Part shown: one piece after another, positions 16,444 to 24,343 of the stretch | Layout of the letters: each line of letters starts with the position of its first letter | Position numbering within the stretch: the stretch's first letter is position 1 | DNA from: Streptomyces sp. CB02959 | GTDB lineage: Bacteria > Actinomycetota > Actinomycetes > Streptomycetales > Streptomycetaceae | Assembly (NCBI RefSeq): GCF_002803155.1 | Contig: NZ_NNBP01000020.1 | Span: 196,016 to 260,015 of the forward strand | Length of the DNA: 64,000 nucleotides | Direction: 5' to 3' | Translations under genes and position numbers: made by a program | Notes under the pieces: generated by a model | The model's database searches: none | What the model was told of the DNA's origin: nothing | The model's input: only the letters and a program-made list of their open reading frames with translations

Positions 16444-18276
16444 ACGCTGGCTCTGTCGGGGATCTTGGCGGTCTGCTCAGTCTCTGGCGGACCGCCAAGA
16501 CCTCGGCCGGGGGATCCCGTGCTGATCCAGGTAGTTCTGGAAGGCGGTCGGCGGCCGTGACAGGGGTGTTTCTCCGGTCGGCGGCCGTCGGCTGAGGCGC
16601 TCGATGTTTGCGGCGATGGCTGTGAACACGTGCTGTAAGTGGGCTTTGTTCTGTCCCCGGTAGCGGCAGCGGCGCATGCCGTGTCCGTGGGCGAGCTCGT
16701 TGATGGTGCCTTCCACTCCGGAGCGGACCGCGTAGCGGGCCTGCCATTCGGGTGTCTGCTGCTCGGCGCGGACTCGGAGTTGCAGGTCACGGAGTTCTCG
16801 CGGGGGAAAACCCACGCTCCGGGCGCTGTCGGCGGTGGTCGTGCAGCGGGTGCGGACCGGGCAGGGACGGCACTGGCTCTTGGTGAACCGTGCCACGATC
16901 AGAGGTGCCGCGGTGGGCGAGGAGGTTGGGTAGGGGCCGTGCCATCCCGCGCTGGTCTCGCCCTGCGGGCAGGTGACCTGCCTGCGGTCGAAGTCGATGT
17001 GGAAGTCGTCGCGGCCGAAGCCGTTGTTCCTGCGGTTCTGGCGGGTGGTGTTGACCGGCAGTGGTCCGGTGACCGTGACCCGGTGTTCGCGGGCTGCCTG
17101 TTCCAGATGGACCAGGGAGGTGTAGCCGCCGTCGACCAGATGCTCGGCAGGCAGCAGCCCGCGATGCTTGAGCCGGGTGTGGATGCCGGGCAGAGCCTTC
17201 GCGTCGTAGCCGGTGGCGTCAGTGGTCGCCACATCGGTGATCACGTTGACGCCGTCAGGATCACAGGTTTCGGTGAGGTGTGCGACGAATCCCTTCCAGC
17301 GGGTGACGTGTCCGCGGCGCGCGTAGCGGGCCGTCGGGTCGTAGGGCGAGACGACCGCGACGGACGAGGGCGGCAGCCCGCCGTCCTCAGCGGTGCGCCA
17401 GCGCAGGCGGCCGGCCCCGTCGCGGTAGTGGTTCTGCACCATGATCTGTCGTAGGGCCTGGACGCGGGGCCCGGACAGGCGGTCCGCCCCGTGCTCCCCG
17501 ACGCGCTCCAACAGCCGGACGGCGTCGCCTCCGGTGGCGAGGATCCTGGTCTTGGGGCGGGTGGGGTTCTTGCCCAGACGGACCGGGCGGCCGTAGCGGC
17601 GTCCCCACTCCTCGTCGACCAGGCCGGTCAGCAGGTGCGAATCAGTGCTGGCCAGCTCTTCCAGCGCGGCGCGGACAGCCTCGGTGACCAGCTCCAGCCG
17701 GGTCAGGTCACGCACCGCGGCCAGAACGTGGGTGGAGTCCGTGCGCTGGGTGGTGCGCTCGCGGACGAGACCGGCCTCCTTCAGGCGCGCAAGCGAGAGG
17801 TCAAGGAGACGGTCGGCGCGACCGCCCTCGGTGAGACGCTCACGGAAGTCGGACAGCACGCTGTGGTGGAAGCCGGGATCGTCCAGCTCCATGGCCAGCG
17901 CGTATTTGAAATCGATGCGGCAGCGAACCGCCTCGGCCGCCTGCCGGTCCGACAGACCGAGCAGGAACTGGAGCACACAGACGGTGGCCAGCTGGGCGGG
18001 CGAGAGACCCGGGCGGCCGTCGCGCGGGTAGCAGTCGGCGAAATCCTCGTCACGCCACAGCCCGCCCAGATGGTCTTTCACCCACATCGCGGTTGTACCG
18101 CCCGGATTGCTCGCCCGTGCCATCTGCACGGTCAGAGACGGGACTTGCTCACCAGAACGGGGGTGGAGCGACAATGGGCACCTCGACAACTGCATCGGTC
18201 CATGAACAGAGCCGAGCATGCCCGTTGACCATGCTGCCCCGCCGGGGATCCTCAAGATCCCCGACAGAGTCAGCGT
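16444..18276 (-). mobile_element. Insertion sequence, IS1182-like family
   Basis: About 1.83 kb with one intact transposase gene. Terminal inverted repeats match at 27 of 28 positions (ACGCTG[G/A]CTCTGTCGGGG plus neighbours): 16440-16467 against 18253-18280. It is bounded on both sides by a 12-bp direct repeat CCGGGAAACCGG (16432-16443 and 18277-18288) that is itself built as CCGG-N4-CCGG. IS1182 elements are known to favour palindromic targets. The repeat overlaps the repeat ends by four bases, so the exact boundary is ambiguous. Confidence 0.85.
16477..18195 (-). CDS. IS1182-family transposase
   Basis: A 572-residue DDE transposase. The N-terminal part has LSPAQLATVCVLQFLLGLSDRQAAEAVR and RIDFKYALAMELDDPGFHHS, typical of this family. 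The first catalytic Asp is in RTDSTHVLAAVRDLTR, the second in LVDGGYTSLVHLEQAAR, and the Glu in RSGVEGTINELAHGHGMRRCRYRG. A CxxC-type cluster (CRPCPVRTRC) precedes the last domain. The ATG at 18195 is chosen because it lies inside the IS and gives a family-like start. The frame appears intact, so the element may still be mobile. Confidence 0.92.
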   Translation of the reverse strand: MQLSRCPLSLHPRSGEQVPSLTVQMARASNPGGTTAMWVKDHLGGLWRDEDFADCYPRDGRPGLSPAQLATVCVLQFLLGLSDRQAAEAVRCRIDFKYALAMELDDPGFHHSVLSDFRERLTEGGRADRLLDLSLARLKEAGLVRERTTQRTDSTHVLAAVRDLTRLELVTEAVRAALEELASTDSHLLTGLVDEEWGRRYGRPVRLGKNPTRPKTRILATGGDAVRLLERVGEHGADRLSGPRVQALRQIMVQNHYRDGAGRLRWRTAEDGGLPPSSVAVVSPYDPTARYARRGHVTRWKGFVAHLTETCDPDGVNVITDVATTDATGYDAKALPGIHTRLKHRGLLPAEHLVDGGYTSLVHLEQAAREHRVTVTGPLPVNTTRQNRRNNGFGRDDFHIDFDRRQVTCPQGETSAGWHGPYPTSSPTAAPLIVARFTKSQCRPCPVRTRCTTTADSARSVGFPPRELRDLQLRVRAEQQTPEWQARYAVRSGVEGTINELAHGHGMRRCRYRGQNKAHLQHVFTAIAANIERLSRRPPTGETPLSRPPTAFQNYLDQHGIPRPRSWRSARD

Positions 18277-18819
18277 CCGGGAAACCGGCCGAAGAACTCC
18301 TCGCACGCCTTTCTCACGCCCGGCGCCTTCGGCTGCGCCGGGTACCCGCGGTCCGCCCCTGGTGCGGAGGCGTCCGTGTAGTCGTCGAGGACGAGGACCG
18401 CACCCGCCGGGAGGCGCGGTACGCAGGCGCGCAGGCAGGTGAGGGTCGATGCGTACCGGTCGGCGTCCAGGTAGCCGAACGCGATCCGCTCCGGGAGGTC
18501 GCCGGGGAGCGTCCGGTCGAACCAGCCCTCGTGGAAGACCGGTTGGGGCAGTCCCCACGTCTCGTGCAGCGTCCGCACCTCCGTGGCGGGGGCGGCGAAC
18601 TCGCCGGTCGCCAGATGGCCGCCGTCGCGCGGGGTGGATTTCGGTGCGGCACAGGGCGGAGCGGGTCGGTTTTCCGGGCGGGCAGGGCGTAACGGGGCCC
18701 ACTCGTCAACACCTCATGAGGAGTCGTAGCCTGGAGGGAGGCGGTTGATCCGGTTGGGTCGGCCGGTCGGGCGCCCGGGTCGCGGACCGGGGCGTCGGGC
18801 GACGGAACGGTGAGCACCC

Positions 18820-19608
18820 ATGGCAGTGGCGTACGAGCGGATCGCGGACGAGCTGCGTACCGCCATCCGCAGCGGAAGGCTCGGGCCCGGTGACCGGCTG
18901 CCGGCCGAGACGAAGCTCGCCGAGCAGTTCGGGCGTAGCGTGCCGACCGTCCGGGAGGCGCTGCGTGCGCTGCGGGACGAGGGGCTCATCGAGAAGCAGC
19001 ACGGCATCGGGAACTTCGTCCGGCGTCCGCGGGCGCTGGCGCGGCGCAGCAATCTGCGGCACCAGTGGGAGAAGGACCGGGCGCGTGCGTCCCTGGAGCG
19101 GCGGGCGCAGACCGGGGCCACCGAGCACGACACCGGCCTGCGGGTCGACGACCTGGTCTTCCGTGCCCGGTACCGCGAGATCGAGGCGACCGCGGCGGTC
19201 GCGGAAGCGCTCGGCGTCGCCGAGGGTACGGCGCTGCTCCGGCGCAGTTACCGGACGCGGTGCACCGTCGAGAACGCCCCGTTCAGCCTGGTCACCTCCT
19301 ATCTGGTCCGCGACATGATCGCCGGCAATCCCGACCTGCTGGACGAGTCCAAGGAGCCGTGGCCGGGCGGCTCGCAGAGCCAGTTGCATTCCGTCGGGAT
19401 CGAGCTGGACCGCGTCGAGGAGCACGTCACCGCCCGCCCGCCGACGCCCGAGGAGGCCGAAGAGCTGGAGCTGCCGCCCGGGACGTCGGTGCTGGTGCTC
19501 CGGAAGGTCTCCTACGACACCGGACGCCGCGTCGTGGACGTCACCGACGTCATCCTGCCCGGCGACCGCACGGAACTGGTCTTCACTACTCCCCTGGAAA
19601 GGTGGTGA
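18820..19608 (+). CDS. GntR-family transcriptional regulator (HutC/UTRA type)
   Basis: A 262-residue regulator. The N-terminal winged helix is YERIADELRTAIRSGRLGPG ... LAEQFGRSVPTVREALRALRDEGLIEK. From about residue 95 a UTRA ligand-binding domain follows (ALGVAEGTALLRRSYRTR, PGTSVLVLRKVSYD, TDVILPGDRTELVFTTPLE). Ligands of this class are often sugars or amino-acid derivatives. Its stop is three bases before the GTG of the glycosyltransferase, so they are co-translated. Confidence 0.9.
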   Translation: MAVAYERIADELRTAIRSGRLGPGDRLPAETKLAEQFGRSVPTVREALRALRDEGLIEKQHGIGNFVRRPRALARRSNLRHQWEKDRARASLERRAQTGATEHDTGLRVDDLVFRARYREIEATAAVAEALGVAEGTALLRRSYRTRCTVENAPFSLVTSYLVRDMIAGNPDLLDESKEPWPGGSQSQLHSVGIELDRVEEHVTARPPTPEEAEELELPPGTSVLVLRKVSYDTGRRVVDVTDVILPGDRTELVFTTPLERW

Positions 19609-19611
19609 GCC

Positions 19612-20370
19612 GTGCGTCGGCGCATCATCATCGTCACGGCCGTCCATGGCCCCTCCGCGCCGTATCTGCCGGACGCCTACGCCTCGCTCCGCCGGCAGGA
19701 GCTCCCCGAGGGGTGGGAGTGGCACTGGGTGGTCCAGGAGGACGGGGCGGGTGCCGAGGTCGCTCCGCACGTTCCGGACGACCCGCGGGTGACCTTCCGT
19801 CAGGGGCGCCCCGGCGGGCCCGGTGTCGCGCGCACCATCGCCCTGGCGCAGGCCGAGGGCGAGTACGTCAAGGTCCTGGACGCGGACGACCAGTTGGCGC
19901 CCGGAGCGCTCGCCCGCGACCTGGCCGTCCTGGAAGGCGACCGCGGCATCGGCTGGGCGACCTCGCGCGTGCTGGACCTGCTCCCCGACGGCTCCACCGT
20001 CGGTTTCGAAGGGGATCCGGCGCCCGGTCCGATCGAGCGGGGCGCGGTCCTCGACTTCTGGAAGGCCCACGACTACCTGGCGCCGGTCCACCCCGCGTCC
20101 CTGTGTGTCCGCCGGGACCTGCTCCTCGCCCTGGGGGGCTGGATGGCGCTCCCGGCCTCCGAGGACACGGGGTTGCTTCTGGCGTTGAACGCGACCAGTC
20201 GCGGCTGGTTCTCCTCCGAGGTGGGTCTTCTGTACCGGAAGTGGCCCGGCCAGGTGACCAGTCAGGCGCCGCACACCGACGCGGCCGAGCGGGCGGCCCG
20301 GATGGCCGTCGTGGAGGCACGGGCGCGTCAGCTGGCCCGCTTCGAGTGGCGTTTTCCGGCCAACGAATGA
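19612..20370 (+). CDS. Glycosyltransferase family 2-like protein
   Basis: A 252-residue soluble GT-A fold enzyme expected to transfer a sugar from a nucleotide-sugar; donor and acceptor are unknown. The N-terminal nucleotide-binding strand is IIIVTAVHGPSAPYLPDAYASL, the metal-binding motif is KVLDADDQLAPGA (DAD), and a later ASEDTGLLLAL matches the ED region of family 2. The GTG start follows the GntR stop directly with AAAGGTGG upstream. The protein is short and without membrane segments. Confidence 0.85.
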   Translation: MRRRIIIVTAVHGPSAPYLPDAYASLRRQELPEGWEWHWVVQEDGAGAEVAPHVPDDPRVTFRQGRPGGPGVARTIALAQAEGEYVKVLDADDQLAPGALARDLAVLEGDRGIGWATSRVLDLLPDGSTVGFEGDPAPGPIERGAVLDFWKAHDYLAPVHPASLCVRRDLLLALGGWMALPASEDTGLLLALNATSRGWFSSEVGLLYRKWPGQVTSQAPHTDAAERAARMAVVEARARQLARFEWRFPANE

Positions 20371-20492
20371 CGGGGAGAGGGGGGGTTGGAACGGGGTCGA
20401 CGCCCGTGATTGCCGGGTGCCGGCACGGGCCCGCGGCCGGTGTGGGATGCGTCTCCTTGCTGTCCGTCGGGACGTCTCGTAGCGTCGCGGTC

Positions 20493-21458
20493 ATGTCTTC
20501 CGCCGGGCTCCGTCCTCCGCCGTCCGAGACGCACTTGGTGCCCCCACCGTGGACGCCGCTGCTGTCGGCGTCCCGCTGGTGGGTCCGCCACGGGTGGGGC
20601 CTCGGCCTGAAGCGGATGATGCTGCGCGAGTGGCTCGACGTGGGGCTGCGGCAGAACCCGTGCCGTGACCGGGTGGTGCGGACCCGGTACGGCTTCCGGG
20701 TCCGGGTCGCCACGACGGAGGATCTGATCCAGCGTTCGATCCTGGTGCACGGGTGCTGGGAGCCCCAGGTCAGCGCGTTCATCGCGGCGCGGCTGACGCC
20801 CGGCTCCGGGCTGGTCGACATCGGCGCGAACCTCGGGTACTACTCCCTGCTCGCCGCCCGACTGGTCGGCCCGGAGGGGATGGTGGTCGCGGTCGAGCCC
20901 GCCCCCGACATGCACGGCGCGCTGCGGGCCAACATCGCTCTGAACGGCTTCGACCACGTACGGGTGGTGCGGTGCGCCATCACGGAAGAGCCCGGCGAGG
21001 TCCGGCTGTTCGTCCCGCACGCCGGGAACCTCGGTGCCACGAGCCTGATCCGGCCCGACCGGCACGAGGCCGAGCTGCGGGTGCCGGGCCTGCCGATGAC
21101 CGAGGCGGTGACGCCGGAGGAGCTCCGGCGGGCGCGGATCATCAAGATCGACGTGGAGGGGGCCGAGGGGACGGTGCTGGCCGGCCTGGTCCCGCTGCTC
21201 GACGAGTTGCCGGCGGACTGCGAGATCGTGGTCGAGGTCAGCCCGGACCGGCTGGCCGCCTGCGGGACGACCCCGGACGAGGTCCTGGCGCCCTTCCTGG
21301 CCCACGGCCTGCACCCGTACCGCCTGGTCAACTCCTACATGCCGGAGGACTATCCGGCGATGCTGCGGCAGCCGCGCCCGCCGGTCCGGGTGCGCGGCCC
21401 GGTGACCGAGCAGATGGACCTGGTCCTGTCGCGGGTGGACGCGGACGCGCTCACCTGA
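20493..21458 (+). CDS. FkbM family SAM-dependent methyltransferase
   Basis: A 321-residue methyltransferase. The SAM-binding motif is LVDIGANLGYYSLLAARLVG, followed by VVAVEPAPDMHGALRANIALNG and the family motif RIIKIDVEGAEGTVLAGL (FkbM/Methyltransf_21). Such enzymes O-methylate sugars or natural products. The ATG at 20493 is the first that includes the N-terminal RWWVRHGWGLGLKRMMLREWLD segment; its ribosome binding site is weak. It lies 120 bases after the glycosyltransferase and may be expressed with it. Confidence 0.88.
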   Translation: MSSAGLRPPPSETHLVPPPWTPLLSASRWWVRHGWGLGLKRMMLREWLDVGLRQNPCRDRVVRTRYGFRVRVATTEDLIQRSILVHGCWEPQVSAFIAARLTPGSGLVDIGANLGYYSLLAARLVGPEGMVVAVEPAPDMHGALRANIALNGFDHVRVVRCAITEEPGEVRLFVPHAGNLGATSLIRPDRHEAELRVPGLPMTEAVTPEELRRARIIKIDVEGAEGTVLAGLVPLLDELPADCEIVVEVSPDRLAACGTTPDEVLAPFLAHGLHPYRLVNSYMPEDYPAMLRQPRPPVRVRGPVTEQMDLVLSRVDADALT

Positions 21459-21548
21459 CCGGCCGGCGCCCGGCCACCGCCCGGGGCGCCCGCCCGCGCG
21501 TCCCCTGACGCGCCGGCGGGGCACGGGCTCACCACCTGGGGGAACGCG

Positions 21549-22832
21549 TCAGGCGGTCGCCCGCGTCGCCCGGTCCTGGTCCCGGCCGTGGTCGCGGCCG
21601 TGGTCCCGGTCGCGGTCGAACGGCAGGTCCAGCATGCGGATCGCGTTCCCGCGGAGCAGTTTGTAGGCCACGTCCGCCGGGAGGTGGCCCACGTGGTCGG
21701 CGGCGACCTCCTTGGTGTGCGGCCAGGTCGAGTCGACGTGCGGGTAGTCGGTCTCGAAGGTCGCGTTGTCCACCCCGACGGTCTCGATCGCCTCGACCCC
21801 GTGCTTGTCGCGGAAGAAGCAGCAGAAGATCTGCCGGTAGTAGTACGTCGACGGCGGTTCGGGGATCAGGTCCTTCACCCCGCCCCACGCCCGGTGCTCC
21901 TCCCAGACGTCGTCGGCCCGCTCCAGGGCGTACGGGATCCAGCCCATCTGGCCCTCGCTGTAGGCGAGTTTGAGCCGCGGGAACTTCACCAGCACGCCGC
22001 TGAAGAGGAAGTCCATCATCGAGGCCATCGCGTTGTTGAAGGAGAGCGACGCCTGGACGGCGGGCGGTGCGTCCGGGGAGGCCGCCGGCATCTGCGACGA
22101 CGAGCCGATGTGCATGTTCACGACCGTCCCGGTCTCTTCGCAGGCCGCGAAGAACGGGTCCCAGTAGCCGGAGTGGATGGACGGCAGGCCCAGGTAGGTC
22201 GGGATCTCGCTGAAGGTGACCGCCCGGACGCCGCGGGCGGCGTTGCGCCTGATCTCGGCGACGGCGAGGTCGATGTCCCAGAGGGGGATCAGGCACAGCG
22301 GGATGAGCCGGCCGCCGCTGTCGCCGCACCACTCCTCCACCATCCAGTCGTTGTACGCGCGGACGCAGGCCAGTCCGACCTCCTTGTCCTCCGCCTCGGC
22401 GAAGGTCTGCCCGCAGAACCGCGGGAAGGTCGGGAAGCAGAGCGACGCCTCGACGTGGTTGACGTCCATGTCCGCCAGCCGGGCCTTGGGGTCCCAGCAG
22501 CCGCGCCGCATCTGGTCGCGCGTGATGCCGTCGAGCGTCATCTCGTCGCGGGAGAAGCCGACGGCGGCGATGATGCGCTTGTACGGGAAGAGCAGCCCTT
22601 CGTACTCCCACCAGTCCGTGGTCTGGCCTTCCGGGTCGGTGGTGAAGCGGTACTTCCCGCCGACGTACGCCAGCTCGCCGATGCCGGCGGTGAACGGTTT
22701 CGGGCCGCGGTCGCGGTACTTCCGGGGCAACCAGGTCTCGAAGAGGTGGGCCGGCTCGATCACGTGGTCGTCCACGCTGATGATCCTCGGCAGCTCCGCG
22801 GTGCCGTTGGTGCTGCTGTTGCCGCTGGTCAC
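21549..22832 (-). CDS. Amidohydrolase family protein (Amidohydro_2 type)
   Basis: A 427-residue metal-dependent hydrolase of the amidohydrolase-2 / ACMSD-like group. It shows the N-terminal metal site IISVDDHVIEPAHLFETWLP (variant DxH), the central NMHIGSSSQMP and the C-terminal FETDYPHVDSTWPHTKE with the conserved Asp/His. The substrate is not evident. The C-terminal end is a short DHGRD repeat. GTG at 22832 is chosen because GGGGG precedes it by about eight bases; a GTG eleven codons upstream lacks this. Divergent from the DoxX-like gene. Confidence 0.85.
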   Translation of the reverse strand: MTSGNSSTNGTAELPRIISVDDHVIEPAHLFETWLPRKYRDRGPKPFTAGIGELAYVGGKYRFTTDPEGQTTDWWEYEGLLFPYKRIIAAVGFSRDEMTLDGITRDQMRRGCWDPKARLADMDVNHVEASLCFPTFPRFCGQTFAEAEDKEVGLACVRAYNDWMVEEWCGDSGGRLIPLCLIPLWDIDLAVAEIRRNAARGVRAVTFSEIPTYLGLPSIHSGYWDPFFAACEETGTVVNMHIGSSSQMPAASPDAPPAVQASLSFNNAMASMMDFLFSGVLVKFPRLKLAYSEGQMGWIPYALERADDVWEEHRAWGGVKDLIPEPPSTYYYRQIFCCFFRDKHGVEAIETVGVDNATFETDYPHVDSTWPHTKEVAADHVGHLPADVAYKLLRGNAIRMLDLPFDRDRDHGRDHGRDQDRATRATA

Positions 22833-23023
22833 GCTGTACCCCCAACTGCCGTGCCGGTGGGTCACGCCGGTCGGAAATCTGACGACCCATCAGTTCGGAG
22901 GTTAGGAGCTTGCCCTCGCAACCACAAGGGACGCCCGGAAACTCGACCCCTTGCGCGATCGGCCGACCTCCGCTGAACTGACGGGCCATCAGATACGCCA
23001 GGGAAGTGAGAGGGGCAGCTCGC

Positions 23024-23473
23024 ATGCAGACGATCTGGCTCGGCGGCGCCGAATGGCTCGCCGTCCTCCGCATCGGTCTCGGGCTGTGGTGGCTGGAGAG
23101 CTGGCGCCACAAGGACAAGAAGAGCTGGTTCGCCGGCGGCGGCATCGACTGGGCGGCCGGGATCGCGGCCGAGCACCGCTGGTCCGTGGTCCGGACCGGC
23201 TTCGACCGCATCGTGAAGCCCCGGCCGAAACTGATGGCGTACGTCGTCGCCTACGCGGAGCTGGCACTCGGACTCGGCCTGATCGTCGGCCTGTTGACCC
23301 CCGTCGCCCTGATCGCCGGACTGGTGCTCAACCTGATCTACCTCGTCCTGATGATCCACGACTGGGGCGAGCAGGGGCAGAACCTGATGATGGCGCTGAT
23401 CTCCGCGGTCGGCTTCTTCACCGTGTGCTGGCAGAGCTGGTCGGTGGATGGGGTGTTGGGGGTGTTCTTGTGA
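23024..23473 (+). CDS. DoxX-like integral membrane protein
   Basis: A 149-residue protein with about four transmembrane helices (near 10-25, 75-95, 96-118 and 122-142). It resembles the DoxX/DoxD family found in thiosulfate oxidation and small redox systems; its activity here is unknown. The ATG at 23024 has GAGAGGGG upstream. The last codons (DGVLGVFL) are encoded by the first unit of a 17-bp tandem repeat that runs on past the stop. It shares a 190-bp divergent promoter region with the amidohydrolase. Confidence 0.82.
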   Translation: MQTIWLGGAEWLAVLRIGLGLWWLESWRHKDKKSWFAGGGIDWAAGIAAEHRWSVVRTGFDRIVKPRPKLMAYVVAYAELALGLGLIVGLLTPVALIAGLVLNLIYLVLMIHDWGEQGQNLMMALISAVGFFTVCWQSWSVDGVLGVFL

Positions 23474-23608
23474 CGGGGGTGTTCCCTTGAGGGGGGTGCT
23501 CCGGTGAGAGGGGTGCTTCTGTGAGAGGGGTGCTTCTGTGACGGGCGGGGTTCCTGTGGCGGGATTTCCGTGGCGGGATTTCCGTGGCGGGATTTCCGTG
23601 GCGGGGCC
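23453..23608 (+). repeat. Tandem repeat tract: six degenerate 17-bp units, then 14-bp units
   Basis: Units of the form GTGA-GRGGGGTG-YTYCY begin at 23453, 23470, 23487, 23504, 23521 and 23538, exactly 17 bases apart; the fourth and fifth are identical. From 23556 a second repeat, GTGGCGGGATTTCC, occurs three full times plus a part. The array starts inside the doxX 3' end and fills the gap to the next convergent gene. Confidence 0.9.
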
Positions 23609-23616
23609 GTTCCGGC

Positions 23617-24138
23617 CTAGATCCAGCCGGCGGCCTCGGCCGCCGTCACGGCTGCCGCCTCGTCCGCATCCGCCGTCCGGTTCAGCGCCTCGTCCCGGCC
23701 CCGCGCGGCCTGGCCCGCGGCTGCCCCGCCGGTCATGGACGCCTTGATGGCGGCGCGGTAGGCGACGTCCGAAAGGTCACCGGGCCCCGCGTGGGACTGC
23801 GCGGCCTTGGCGACGACGGCGGCCGCCGCGGCGGCGTTCCGTGCGCAACGGGCGTCGGCCGCCGGGTCGAGCGGCAGCTCGGGAAGGCGCGCGAGGGCCT
23901 GCGCGGACAGCCGGACGGCGTTGGCCGCCTTCGCGGTGGGGTCCTTCGGTACGACCTGCGCGGCGTCCTCGGCGATACCGGCGTAGCGGCACATCGCCGC
24001 GGCCCGGTCGACCGCGCTGCGGCCGCGCGCCAGGTGCTGCTTCCGCAGGGCCTCCCCGGCGGCGGCCGCCTCGCCGTGGCGCCCTCCGTCCGTGTCGCAC
24101 GCGGGGTTCCGCGGTGCGCCGTCCCGGGATTCACTCAT
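23617..24138 (-). CDS. Ala-rich helical protein of unknown function
   Basis: A 173-residue soluble, Ala-rich, almost entirely helical protein. Conserved-looking stretches are CDTDGGRHGEAAAAGEALRK, CRYAGIAEDAAQVVPKDPTA and GDLSDVAYRAAIKASMTGG. It contains few cysteines and no signal peptide. AAGGAG lies eight bases before the ATG. I do not recognise a family. It converges on the DoxX-like gene across a repeat tract and lies downstream of the ABC transporter gene in the same direction. Confidence 0.7.
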   Translation of the reverse strand: MSESRDGAPRNPACDTDGGRHGEAAAAGEALRKQHLARGRSAVDRAAAMCRYAGIAEDAAQVVPKDPTAKAANAVRLSAQALARLPELPLDPAADARCARNAAAAAAVVAKAAQSHAGPGDLSDVAYRAAIKASMTGGAAAGQAARGRDEALNRTADADEAAAVTAAEAAGWI

Positions 24139-24343
24139 GGCCGTCTCCTTGTCTGTCGAGCGCCGCGGGGCGCCGGCCGGGCGGCGGGGTGCCGAACCGG
24201 CGGGCGCGGCCCGAGCCGTGGGCGCCCGGCAGGGTGCCACGTCCGCCGCGAACACACCAGAGCCGTACCCGGCGCATGCGGAACTCCGCCGCCTCGCCGA
24301 GGCGGCGGAAACGGACTCCTGAGTGGCACGTGTCGGATACGGC

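Larger units (their letters stand above)
16407..18645 (-). pseudogene. TylF/MycF-like O-methyltransferase fragment, split by the insertion sequence
   Basis: From about 18645 leftwards one frame reads RDGGHLATGEFAAP ... EGWFDRTLP ... IAFGYLDADRYASTL ... GAVLVLDDYTD ... VRKACEEFFGRFPG. This is the C-terminal half of the TylF/macrocin-type SAM O-methyltransferase family (metal-binding DAD and DDY acids). The IS lies exactly after FPG. Joining the flanks across one copy of the 12-bp repeat restores the frame as RGLRSAR and a TGA at 16407. So the IS broke only the last codons, while the N-terminal SAM-binding half had also been lost. Two independent decay events are therefore visible. Confidence 0.75.

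Noticed and set aside
23453..23608. Possible CRISPR array
   Set aside because: Units are 14-17 bp and directly abut without spacers; this is a tandem repeat.
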